Part shown: one piece after another, positions 1-10,444 of the stretch | Layout of the letters: each line of letters starts with the position of its first letter | Position numbering within the stretch: position 1 is the stretch's first letter | DNA from: Elysia chlorotica | Lineage: Eukaryota > Mollusca > Gastropoda > Plakobranchidae | NCBI GenBank assembly: GCA_003991915.1 | Contig: RQTK01000002.1 | Coordinates: 780,451-844,450, forward strand | Direction: 5' to 3' | DNA: 64,000 nucleotides | Notes under the pieces: model-generated | What the model was told of the DNA's origin: nothing | Databases searched by the model: none | The model's input: only the letters and a program-made list of their open reading frames with translations | Program-made: the position numbers and the translations under genes

Positions 1-3000
1 AAACGAAAAAATATCGTTTACACGTGCGAGTTTATTGGAGCCTTGATGCTTCTGCTAATGCACATAGTGAGGACGCCAAAGATAAAATGCACATTACAGT
101 ATCAGCTCATGAACGTGGTACAACGATTGATTCAATAGAACCATATTTACAACAGTCAAGTGAAACAAAGAAGAATGGGTCGAAGAATAAATAAGTATAT
201 TTTCTTTGGCTTTCACAGTACAGATACGCATTCTTTATGTACAAGAAGCAACAGTAAAATATCAGACAATAGAAATCTCGCTTTCGTAGTTGTGTACTAA
301 GCTGTCCAATCGAATTAATATTTTAATATTTAAATTTTATCTAACAAAAAAAGAAAAATAAGAGGTCTTAACTGGATGAAAAGAATTATTACAACATAAA
401 AAGTAAAACAAGATAAGCGAAACAATGACCTGCAAAAGCTTAAATTTATTCCTCGTGCATGCGAAACGAGTAGGCTTCTGTTGTGAACGTTTTAACCCTT
501 CTTTTCCATTTACAATAGACAAAGTAGTTTTAATTAAAGGTTTAAATATTTAATACATTACACTGCATTTTTTCTTCATGCGTACGTAATAATTTGTATG
601 TAGGCACAACAAGAATAAGTATAACAAGCTACGGGTCTCATTCATCAACAGAGGTTCAAGAAAAGCGACAGATTCAACAATGCTTACGTTTTGTGTGTGC
701 ATGATACAACACCAGGACAATAAAGGAAGTCCATGTGAATGGCTTAAGTACTTCTATTACAATTAAAAGACGTTGTTCAAAGTTGTCTAATTGGAATACC
801 AATTGAAAAACGCTCAATTTTTTAAACAGGTTCTTACATTAGCAATAGATAATGATTATTAGTTGCATTACTCTTCACATTTTTTTCAATACTAATGTAA
901 ACTTATCCAGCCTATGATGTTCAGAATCATTGTTCATCAATCTAGAATGAAGTCATGACTACCCCTTTACTCTAAAGGACGAGTATTATTATCATCACGA
1001 TATTATCCACTAATAATAACCATTAACAAAATTTGATATTGTTTTCCCTGGCGACCTGTGTAAATTACTTATTTCACCGTTGCTTTCCCTCTGAACAGTT
1101 TAATAAATGCTTCTGTTTCCTGCCTTGCCAACAGTTGGCATTAACTTTTCCTCATTCCCTGTTCTAGGCTACTAGCAGTCAACGGGCCCTATATGAAATA
1201 TATTATGGAAATACAAGGGGAAACAAATACAATGATTATTGCAGTCATGAAAATCGGTGTCTCCTAAAAAGTAATCTAGACCACAATTTACAGTTTACAT
1301 TTTAAATATGCATTACATTTTGTCAATAAATATGCTTTAATTCAACATACATTGTTCATGGGAATAAGCTTAAAACGAATTAATTAACGACAACTTAGAC
1401 AGATGGCAATGAGGATAAGGATTGGTGATATGTTTCGACTGTATCTTGGACACAACTTCAAATCAATAGTTTTTTTTTAAACTCTTCTTAATGAAGTTTT
1501 GACGATTTACAACCTACAAGAGCGTGACGTTACAATTGCATTATATAGAATGATGCTATATACAGTCTATGTACATGTTATATAAGACGTCATCTGATAA
1601 CCATACATAGTTACAATAAACAGATAATTTCAGTCTCATGCCCTAAGAGGCACTGTTTTCTACTAGAAATGCCATTTTGAAAATCTAGATATCCCTCAGT
1701 CAGTCATACAAGTTGAGTGAAAATCACCAAGCAGGAGCCTACTATGATCTCTAAAAATAATATTCAATCATGATTTTATATGCACAGAACATTCTATATA
1801 TGTACAAATAGAACTCTCTCATACATAGGGCTAGAATCTCACAAATGTCAAAATAATTCTTTAAAAAAGTCACCCGTAGATGTTATGTCTAATTTTATGT
1901 ATAACTTTCAAAATTAACATGAAATGTCGTATTTTATTGTAATGAAAAAAAACTTACAAGATCCAACTGAAAATAATCATCTCTTTACGTTGAAAAACTA
2001 AGGCAAAGCATCGTTTTGTTTCACTTATCTCTAATAACAAAAATACATAAGAAGTCACACACCACTTCGCCTTTCGCGCAAACTTTTTTTTTATTATAAT
2101 ACTGACATAATCATTCAGGCCCTACTTGAAAAACACACTATCATAGTATACGAGGAATAGATGGAAGGAGTTCGATTAAATACATTCACACATGACTCGT
2201 ACAACGAATATACACCATCCTCCTCTCCTTCATAAGCTCAGATCTGATTGATTGTATATTAAACATTGGAAACTATTAATAGGGCCAACAATATACAACC
2301 GACGTAATGTACAATAAATACAGCAATAATGTTTGTTTATTTGCGTAGCCCAACATTTCAAGGAAAGAAAAAAGCGGTAATATATACCCATTCTAATGTA
2401 TATGATCACAAAGGAACAAAGAAAGAAGACTATGTTGTGCTTTTGGTGCTCACCGTGAGTGTGTCAGATGCAGGTAAAATACCTTGTAGTTTACTGTAGT
2501 CAAAAAACCACTTTCTAGTGTACAAGATTGTTGGGAATAAGTGCAGTCTACCGGCTTCTATACCAGCTAAAAGTCCTCACCAATCTTAAGTCCTTTTTGG
2601 TAGGGGCGTTGACTAAGCCAAAAGGTAGTAAAGCTGTGCAGACCCTAACCAATGGGCTAACCTCTTTCTCTCAAAAACGTAAACAAAATCACGTGATAGT
2701 TGTAATTATTTGTTTGTTTGTTAAGAGTCTGCTGATTGGGCTAAAGCATAGACCTACTTAAATATACCTTTTTGCATTAACCGGCTTGTGAGAAAGAGGT
2801 CGGACCCACTGGGTTGACAGTCTATCTGGTATAAAAGTCGGTCGTGCAGACAAACCAAGTGATGGTTTACTCTTGTGAAAAAATGATTTACTAACTGAAT
2901 ATTTATTGAAAATGATAGGTGCCCGAAAAATTAAGTCTCCGCCATAGGTGTCACAGTATTTTAGAATGTAAGCTGAAACACCATTCAATGATGTTTCTAC

Positions 3001-3960
3001 GAGTTCTATATAATCTTTAAAATAGCACTGGGGATTGTTCCTACCTGCATAAAAATACGTTAAAACTGGTAGTATCTTAAAACAAACTTGTTTATCTCTG
3101 TGGTGGTAAGTACAGCGATTTTCTAAGCTTATTGTACTTTTTAAATTGTGAAAACAACTTCACTTTTTCCAGGGTGTAAGCCTATTACACGTTTGTACGA
3201 TCATACTAATTACCACACGTCTCCAGACAGCCTTTTTCTCATAAACCTCTTACTAACGAAATCTGGCTTAAGCTCCTAGAGGGTGCTACTTTCAAAGGAT
3301 GATGGTTTGAAACTACATGTAACATCGAGAAAGAGAAATTGACCAAAGAGCTTTTAGGTCGAAAGTGACAGAAAAGAAAGAGGAAAACTATGGGCCAGGA
3401 GATTTAAAATATATTCTACTAGATTAAAGATGAGACTATATATCGCACTAAAAATCGAAAAATTGGCAGGAAACAGAGTCAGGTGTAAAACGGAAAAAAA
3501 AAACTAGATGTGAACACTCCAATTTTTTCTTCATAGCACAATCAGTTTCCCGAAACAATCAGAGGGTTATGAAGAGAAAGAGGTAAACTGTTTTTACATC
3601 GATATTTTGAAAAATACTCTGCCATAAGTGCATTACCAATAATAATGACAGAAAGAAATTGATATAATAATGTCGAGATCATGATCATCATGATATTTAT
3701 GGCAATGGTGATGGTAATTTTAAAGATGGTGATAATGGTGTTGATAAGATACTGGTAATAAATATGAAGGCAATGGTGATGTTGATAAAGATGGTCTTAA
3801 TTTGACAAAAAAAATGCAATAACAACCTCCACTTATTGTACAGCAGAAACACTACACTTGATTTACTAAAGATGAGCACATTATAAGTCGGAGATCTCGA
3901 TAAAATGTCTCTCACCAGAGGTTCAGAATCGACTGTACGTTTACATACACAGCCTAGATT
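1..3960. other. 3' flanking non-coding DNA
   Basis: AT-rich sequence with no recognisable coding region. An imperfect inverted repeat lies at 2643-2677 and 2783-2816. Trinucleotide-biased GAT/GGT sequence appears near 3690-3790, just before the (AGT)n arrays. Confidence 0.6.
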
Positions 3961-3963
3961 CCT

Positions 3964-4320
<357 letters not shown>

Positions 4321-4358
4321 AATATCTCTAGCTCTCTGATACACGCTTCTCTCTCTTT

Positions 4359-4361
<3 letters not shown>

Positions 4362-4447
<86 letters not shown>
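4362..4447. repeat. (CT)n microsatellite
   Basis: About 43 CT units between two AGT arrays. Confidence 0.98.
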
Positions 4448-4448
<1 letters not shown>

Positions 4449-4665
4449 CGGGTTTAACGTCTCTTAGGTTCCCCTGAGGGATCCTATACAGCACTTGTAT
4501 GGAGAGAGCTAAAATTTCACCTAATTTATATTACACAAAAGATAGTGTGAAGTGTGATCGATAACAAACTCTTTTTCTTTACATAGGAAGGCTCTATCTC
4601 TTTAAAAATAGTAAGAGCATTAATATATCATGTAGTACATCAGCACCACGAGCAGGAAAGTGAGA

Positions 4666-4826
<161 letters not shown>

Positions 4827-4936
4827 AATGTAGTGACAACAGCAGTAGGAAGAGCAGCACTACTTTTCGTCTAAGGTTATCTATAGAGAGAGAGAGTAGA
4901 CCTCTCTATAGAGAGCTGTCTCCATACAAAAACAAG

Positions 4937-5008
4937 GAATCTGTGGTGTAGTGGTTATCACGTCTGCTTTACACGCAGAAGGTCGCGGGTTCGAACCTTG
5001 CCAGAAGC
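4937..5008 (+). tRNA. tRNA-Val(UAC)-like gene, acceptor stem imperfect
   Basis: A 72-nt cloverleaf can be drawn. The D arm reads GTGTAGTGGTTATCAC, as in animal tRNA-Val. The anticodon stem TCTGC/GCAGA encloses loop TTTACAC with anticodon TAC. The T arm is GCGGG-TTCGAAC-CTTGC with two G-T pairs. The A box (TGGTGTAGTGG, 4944-4954) and B box (GGTTCGAACCT, 4988-4998) are intact, and a T5 pol III terminator follows at 5016-5020. The acceptor stem GAATCTG/CAGAAGC has two mismatches (A-G, A-A) at its second and third pairs. It may be functional, or a recent pseudogene or SINE progenitor. Confidence 0.7.
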
Positions 5009-5206
5009 TTTATTATTTTTAATAGAGGATGAAATTGACTTAACACCATTTAATTGAAGTAACTCCATTAAAATATTTGATGAAAAATAAAAGATGTCAA
5101 AGATTCTAAAAAATATACATTTTAAAGACTGACACTAATATCCAGGACAAATAGATATGATGTAGTTTTAGCCTTAGATAAATCGTGGTCCGTAGAGAAA
5201 CTCTTG

Positions 5207-5420
5207 CATCGGCGACCATGTTTTTTTTCTTTGTATTGACATGCTATAAGAGTCACCGAATTCTTGATAGATTTAGCCGTACAAAAAAGCGTTATCCTTA
5301 AAGAGCTATTTACATCGGCGGTCAGTGTTTTTCTGTGGGTTGACATGCTATAAAAGTTACCATAATATATCGATGTGATTTAATCTTTAGACATTTAAAA
5401 AATGCCCGTGTCTATTTGAT
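5207..5420. repeat. Degenerate tandem duplication, period about 106 bp
   Basis: CATCGGCGACCATGTTTTT... and TTGACATGCTATAAGAGTCACC near 5207-5280 recur as CATCGGCGGTCAGTGTTTTT and TTGACATGCTATAAAAGTTACC near 5313-5365. A related fragment (AAAGACxxxCxCTAATAxCCAGGACA) occurs at 5123 and 5459. Confidence 0.65.
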
Positions 5421-6581
5421 CCAATCTGTAGGTAGGCCTATTCTAAAAATATGAATTTTAAAGACAACCGCTAATAACCAGGACAGAAAGTTTCCCTTTT
5501 CGAAAGATTTGGTTACAAACTATTCCACGGAATTTAACCTGCTCTTATGAACGGGTACCCCAGCTTGTATATTATGTTTTCTCGACCCAAAGATTTGTGT
5601 TTCTGACAGATGTGAACATCCTCAGCAAGCACCTTCGGTAGTAAGCACAAGCATGACGTAACTTATACCGCATCGTACCTATATAAGAATATGAAGGCTT
5701 ACGAATCGTAAGCTACTGCGTTGTGTTGTGTTTATAACTAAGAGAAGAACAGGGAGTGTATCATACACGGCGAACAGAAAGTAGCAGTTTTCTTCTATGT
5801 TCATTGGACATCTATCCTTGAAAAAAATATGTTATCTGTTACCTTGTAAAATGATTATCGCTACAATCAGTCAGTCTTTATGTACCATCCATTGATAATT
5901 CCGGCATTAACACAAGACATTTTTACTCTACATTTATTGTAACTAAATACACTGTTTGCTGTAGAGGTCGCAAGTCGGCTTTTGATGAAGTCCATGTAAT
6001 TGTGTTCTGTTTACGACATTGATACACACGGCGATGAGAAGATTTTCCCTTTCATGTGGTTGAGCAATGCCTCTCATTCCATTCTTTATTTCGAAAGTTA
6101 ATGGTGGATTAAACCCCTAAGTTAAATGACTATAATTATTTCTTTTTTTTCTTCACAGGTTGAAATCTTCAGAAATAATCCCAGCATGAGTGTGCAGTGT
6201 GCATGAGTCCGCAGCTGCTTCATCCTCATGTAAAACCAGGTTTAGAAACGTCAAGCCTGTCCTGATTCTGTAGTAACAGGTCCCTCTTGAAATTACCAAC
6301 ACCAGCTTACATATCACAGATATTTGGCCTTGTCTTTTCAGAGCCATTAGATCTAACGTGTTTGCAAGCGAGCATGAATCGCAAAGAGGCGCCAACTATA
6401 ATTATTAACGAGTCCTTGCTCATTGAAGTTCCTTTCAAAAACAACTTTTTCAAGGTTCAGCTTCAGAGCAATTTTAGCAAGATGCTTCACGCGCCATTTC
6501 TAGGCCGAAATGATGAGAAAGTTTCCTTCAGCCGTACTCAGTTCTTTGCGGGAAAGGTCTTTGGTGGGGCGGCATTCTCTG
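5421..6581. other. Non-coding DNA including the likely FGF 3' UTR
   Basis: No coding region recognised. The portion from about 6085 upward is probably 3' UTR of the FGF gene on the minus strand. An open frame on the plus strand (6287-6595) overlaps it without recognisable content. Confidence 0.5.
6085..6090 (-). promoter_or_regulatory. Candidate polyadenylation signal AATAAA for the FGF gene
   Basis: The minus strand reads AATAAA about 490 nt after the FGF stop codon, the first perfect hexamer met downstream. A second copy is at 5933-5938. Which one is used cannot be told from sequence; a 3' UTR of 0.5-0.65 kb is implied. Confidence 0.35.
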
Positions 6582-7280
6582 TCACCGAATATTGACGTGC
6601 ATGCGTCCGCGTTGCTCTTTTTGTTTCAAATGCCTGATTGGCCGATTACTATTTAGTTCAGAATTTAAGAGTCGATTAAGCCTTTCTCTAGAACTGACAC
6701 GCCTGTGTTTTCTTTCTCGAGAGTTGAATCGCCCTGACTTTCTTTTTCTAGAACTGATACTCCGATGCTGCTTTTTTCTGGCATCTAAACTCCGACTCGA
6801 ATTTGATTTGGAGCTGGAACGCCCTCTCCCTCTTTTGTTTTTTCTCTGTGAGTTTCGAATACGTTTCTTAAAATCCTTTCGTTTTGACGATATGGATGAG
6901 TTAAGTCCCGTTTCTTCCTGCTGCAGGTTTTTCGATTTTTCGGCGGAGCCAGTGTGTGGTTGACCCTCTGGTCTGCCCACCGACCAAAGACTACTTTGAG
7001 ACTCCCTCTGCTGGCCCTGGTCTTGACTCTCCACCGTCTCGTACTCAAACATCGAAGCGCTGTGCCATTTATCGCGGCGTGAGTCGCCACCCTCTTCCAG
7101 CTTTGTGAGGTGGTTGCATAGTCCAGTGTAGTTACTTCCACGAAGACGCCTGCCACGACTGTTGAAAGCCACAACAAAATTTGGATTGAAAGCAGACACA
7201 AGCTGGATATGATCCTCATAACCTGGTTTTGCTATTAACTTTTCGTAGAAGGCACATTTGACGCTCATACGTAGGTCCTC
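6582..7280 (-). CDS. FGF: FGF terminal exon: end of trefoil core, basic repeat tail, stop
   Basis: The exon begins after a good acceptor (pyrimidine-rich, ending TTTCAG at 7281-7286) in phase 0 and reads 232 codons to a TGA at 6582-6584. Its first 60 residues complete the FGF core. The family's Cys-x-Phe-x-Glu motif is present (CAFYE, Cys179 and Glu183 of the model), followed by a Tyr (191), then a VVAFNSRGRRLRGSN segment that matches the late strands and the basic receptor/heparin-binding loop of FGFs. The spacing from Glu to Tyr is one residue longer than in the usual family signature. After the core comes about 170 residues of hydrophilic tail rich in Ser, Arg and Lys, with six decapeptide repeats at residues 323-382. 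N-glycosylation sequons occur at about Asn220, Asn297 and Asn330. Antisense open frames over this exon are shadows. Confidence 0.92.
   Translation of the reverse strand, partial: EDLRMSVKCAFYEKLIAKPGYEDHIQLVSAFNPNFVVAFNSRGRRLRGSNYTGLCNHLTKLEEGGDSRRDKWHSASMFEYETVESQDQGQQRESQSSLWSVGRPEGQPHTGSAEKSKNLQQEETGLNSSISSKRKDFKKRIRNSQRKNKRGRGRSSSKSNSSRSLDARKKQHRSISSRKRKSGRFNSRERKHRRVSSRERLNRLLNSELNSNRPIRHLKQKEQRGRMHVNIR
6645..6824 (-). repeat. 30-bp coding tandem repeat: six decapeptide units in FGF tail
   Basis: Six consecutive 30-bp units encode GRSSSKSNSS, RSLDARKKQH, RSISSRKRKS, GRFNSRERKH, RRVSSRERLN and RLLNSELNSN. Units 2 to 5 share the pattern R-x-x-x-[SA]-R-[KE]-[RK]. The period is a multiple of three, so the frame is kept, and substitutions between units mostly preserve Ser and basic residues. 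The repeat sits well after the trefoil core. It resembles SR-type or heparin-binding basic sequence, but no function can be assigned from sequence alone. Confidence 0.85.
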
Positions 7281-7396
7281 CTGAAACAAATAAAGAGGGC
7301 AAATTTGTCATTTCGGTAGGAAAGCTACGATTTCTCGTACTATTATATAGATCGGATATAGAGGGAGAGAGAAGGATAAAGAGAAAGAGCGAAATT

Positions 7397-7528
<132 letters not shown>

Positions 7529-8103
7529 CAGATAAAAATAGTATAAAATATCTGGCAAGAAGAGATTATTTGATCTTTTCTAAATACGTTTTTCTTTTTC
7601 AAATAATATATTTATGCGGCTCAAATTGCGCACTTGAGAAAATGAATGGCGGCTCATATCTTTGTGCTTTTCAGAATTTGCAGTAAAGCATTCCGCATAA
7701 AGCAGTTAGGACTTCCAGTTTCAAAATATTTGAGAAACTTAGTTGACTAAAGAGGGGCCTGTCATTCTGAAAAGAGCAAGTATTGAGGCAGCGGCACCGG
7801 CATTCAAATTCGGAAACCTAGCCAAGGACCTGCCTTTTGTATTGTCTTGAGAGTGACCGACCGCCAAAATACCACGTCACGGTTTTTTGAGCCTGTCGGT
7901 ACAGTACTAAAGTCGTGTATTGCTAAACTTCATTCTTAGAGTGAAAGATCGGAGCCCATTAAAGGAGTCTCTCTCTCTATGGATCTGAGCGGGATTTTTT
8001 GGTTCCCGTGTTTTTATATAGGAGCGCCGAGTTAAGTTAAGTTAGTATGATTTCACAAGGGACTGTGTCTTCAGCCCAAATCGTTTTATCCAATGCTGGG
8101 ATA

Positions 8104-8118
8104 GGGGGGGGGGGGGGG
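8104..8118. repeat. G15 homopolymer
   Basis: Uninterrupted run of 15 G; length may be uncertain in the assembly. Confidence 0.95.
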
Positions 8119-8542
8119 TGCGAAGATTGTTAAGGTAAAGATTGATTGGTCAGAGATAAGACTTGGTAATGTGTTTATTAGTAAACAAGAAACATTAAAT
8201 TATACCATTTTTATATCGCTTTCCACTCTCTCCTTTTACCCACAATAAACTGAAAGCGGTCGTATCAAACGGACCTAACTCGAGTGTTATCTTTACCATA
8301 TCACCTTAACTTCCTACTTCCTGATTCACGACAATTTTTTAAGCGCCATCGGAATCTATCTCCGGACTGAAAGCTATCCATCCTCGCCGCCAGGGTGAGA
8401 TATAAATGCGTCTTCACGCCACTACAGACACCATGACCTCAAGGATACCGTGTCAGAACCGACCAGCTGCAGGTAGAAGCAGTTGAGACAATACATGTGC
8501 TGTAGTAGCGCCCTTGTCTCTCACTGTTCTTTGCTGTGATTG

Positions 8543-8544
8543 CT

Positions 8545-8640
<96 letters not shown>

Positions 8641-8770
8641 TATTCCAGTCTTCTTCTTCTTCTTCTTCTTCTTCTTCTTCTTCTTCTTCTTCTTCTTCTT
8701 CTTCTTCTTCTTCTTCTTCTTCTTCTTCTTCTTCTTCTTCTTCTTCTTCTTCTTCTTCTTCTTCTTCTTC
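8543..8770. repeat. (TTG)n then (TTC)n compound microsatellite
   Basis: About 32 TTG units, a short spacer (TTTTATTCCAG) and about 40 TTC units. The TTC half is a long polypurine/polypyrimidine mirror tract. Confidence 0.98.
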
Positions 8771-9735
8771 CTCCTCCTCCTCTTCCTCTTCCCTTCCTCT
8801 ATTTCTTCTTCTTCCTCTTCCTCCTTCTGATTTACAGTAAATAAGTCTCTTTAGAAAGTCTTTGCGATTTCAACAAATCTATAAACTATCCATATCCCCT
8901 TGAAGGCACAGTATAGTAACGAACGCCTAAATAGCTATCCATATCGCAGAAAATAGCGACAAAACAGCTGATTTCCAGGGGCAAAATTGCATTCAAATCT
9001 TAAACCAAACAGCTAGTTCAACATTTCCTTGTTTTCCTTTTCTTTTTTTTCGTCGGGTATTCTTTATTGCTATTTTATCTTTATGACTGAAATAAAAAAT
9101 TTACTCCCATGAGTATGGATGAATAATGGCTATTATTACTAAGAATTAAGATCCTGCCCAAAATTAAATCATGTAATGACTGACGCCCTAGAAATCATAC
9201 ACTCGACGGTACTTTCCTTTGGTTTTTGAACACTTCATAAACTTCGGAGGACTCGGAGTTACTTGAAGCTTTATGGCGAGCTCCATAAAACTATAATTAA
9301 AGTTCGCGTCGGGGGAAAAGGAGAATGAAAGGCGAACATCGCTGGGGCTGTTCTCGGGTTTTCTGTCTAAATGGGAGAAATTAGCCCATTTTTGTCGTTA
9401 GGATAATAATATTATTATTCGATGTTCGTTATACACCATAGTTGTGCACACCATCTGGTGATATTACTTCATAATTAAACGTCTCCTAAGTTCTCAGTGG
9501 CAGCCAAAGTGTCGAAAGTATCCTATCAATTCAAAACCACCCTCCAAAAATTTATCAAAATATTTTTTTTTAAATATTTAGAATCCTATAATTATGAGAT
9601 CTGAACCCACGAATCGCCTTCCAAATCTAACCATGGATTAGTTTTTATGATTTTTATTTAAGTTTGAGGTAATGTTCTGGCTGTAAAGACGATGCACCAA
9701 TATACATGTAATTGTATAGTCGTTGTATCACCCAC

Positions 9736-9851
9736 CTTTTGAATTAGTTTGCCGGTTTCGGTGAAGCACAGTGAATGCTTTCTCGTGACTCCCTTTATTC
9801 GTACGATATAAGAGTCATCTGGACAGTTGTAGCTGGTCATGGTGAACAAAG
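9736..9851 (-). CDS. FGF: FGF internal exon: middle of beta-trefoil
   Basis: The 116-nt exon is bounded by acceptor CCCCTTTCACAG (ending at 9852) and donor AAG|GTGGGT (intron starts at 9735). It opens with two bases that complete a Ser codon begun in the previous exon, then reads 38 codons and ends in phase 0. The peptide contains SYIVRIKGV followed by LCFTETGKLIQK. These align by eye with the FGF8/17/18 strands usually read as SRVRIKGA and ICMNKRGKLIGK. The consensus Asn/Lys before the Gly-Lys-Leu turn is replaced by Thr-Glu-Thr, so the copy is divergent. The next exon continues the same frame into the Cys-x-Phe-x-Glu motif, which makes this a true exon rather than a chance open frame. Confidence 0.9.
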
Positions 9852-10061
9852 CTGTGAAAGGGGATCAACGACAAGTTTGATAATAATCATTATCATAAAT
9901 ATCATCAAGATTCATTCTCCTTGTATTGATATCATTTACCGGCATTTGATTATTGTGGTTTATATTACAAGCCATAATAAAACTTGTCGAAATAATACAG
10001 ACTTTTCAAATAAATCTCAATAATACCTATCATTGTATAATGGGAGATATTGAAGACTTTT

Positions 10062-10082
10062 AAAAAAAAAGGGGGGGGGGGG
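10062..10082. repeat. A9G12 homopolymer pair
   Basis: A run of A followed at once by a run of G. The same arrangement occurs at 57102-57130. Confidence 0.95.
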
Positions 10083-10342
10083 TGCAGACTTAACAGTCCG
10101 AACAGTCACTGGAATATTTGCATAAAAACTTTATGTGAATTACACAATTATTTCTAGTGTTATCTTTAGCGAAAAAAACGTGTTGGACATTATACTATGA
10201 TCCCTCTTGGCTGTCACCAAAACCTCATCAGGGAAACAACAATAATCTTCAGAATAAACGTAACAATTACGACGCTCGTTCCACTTTCTCTGCTTTTTTT
10301 CCATTGACTCGTATTATGTTTCCCTACGCCTTAACAACTTAA

Positions 10343-10444
10343 CAATCGTGGCGGGCTGGAGCGCCGGGGTGAGCCGTGTGAAGTGGCTCTTGGCCCGGAT
10401 CAGGCGAACCAGTCCGGGCTGGCCAGGCGGAGCCACCAGCCACT
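10343..10444. other. GC-rich boundary of the satellite with nested hairpin
   Basis: A GC-rich segment abuts the first satellite unit. It contains nested stems: TGGCTC (10384-10389) with GAGCCA (10430-10435), and GCCCGGA (10393-10399) with TCCGGGC (10413-10419). Confidence 0.6.

Noticed and set aside
6592-6963. Plus-strand open frame of 123 codons
   Set aside because: Antisense shadow of the FGF tail exon; Leu/Phe-rich because the other strand encodes Ser/Arg/Lys.
6785-7219. Second minus-strand open frame overlapping the FGF exon
   Set aside because: Out of frame with the trefoil sequence and without family resemblance.
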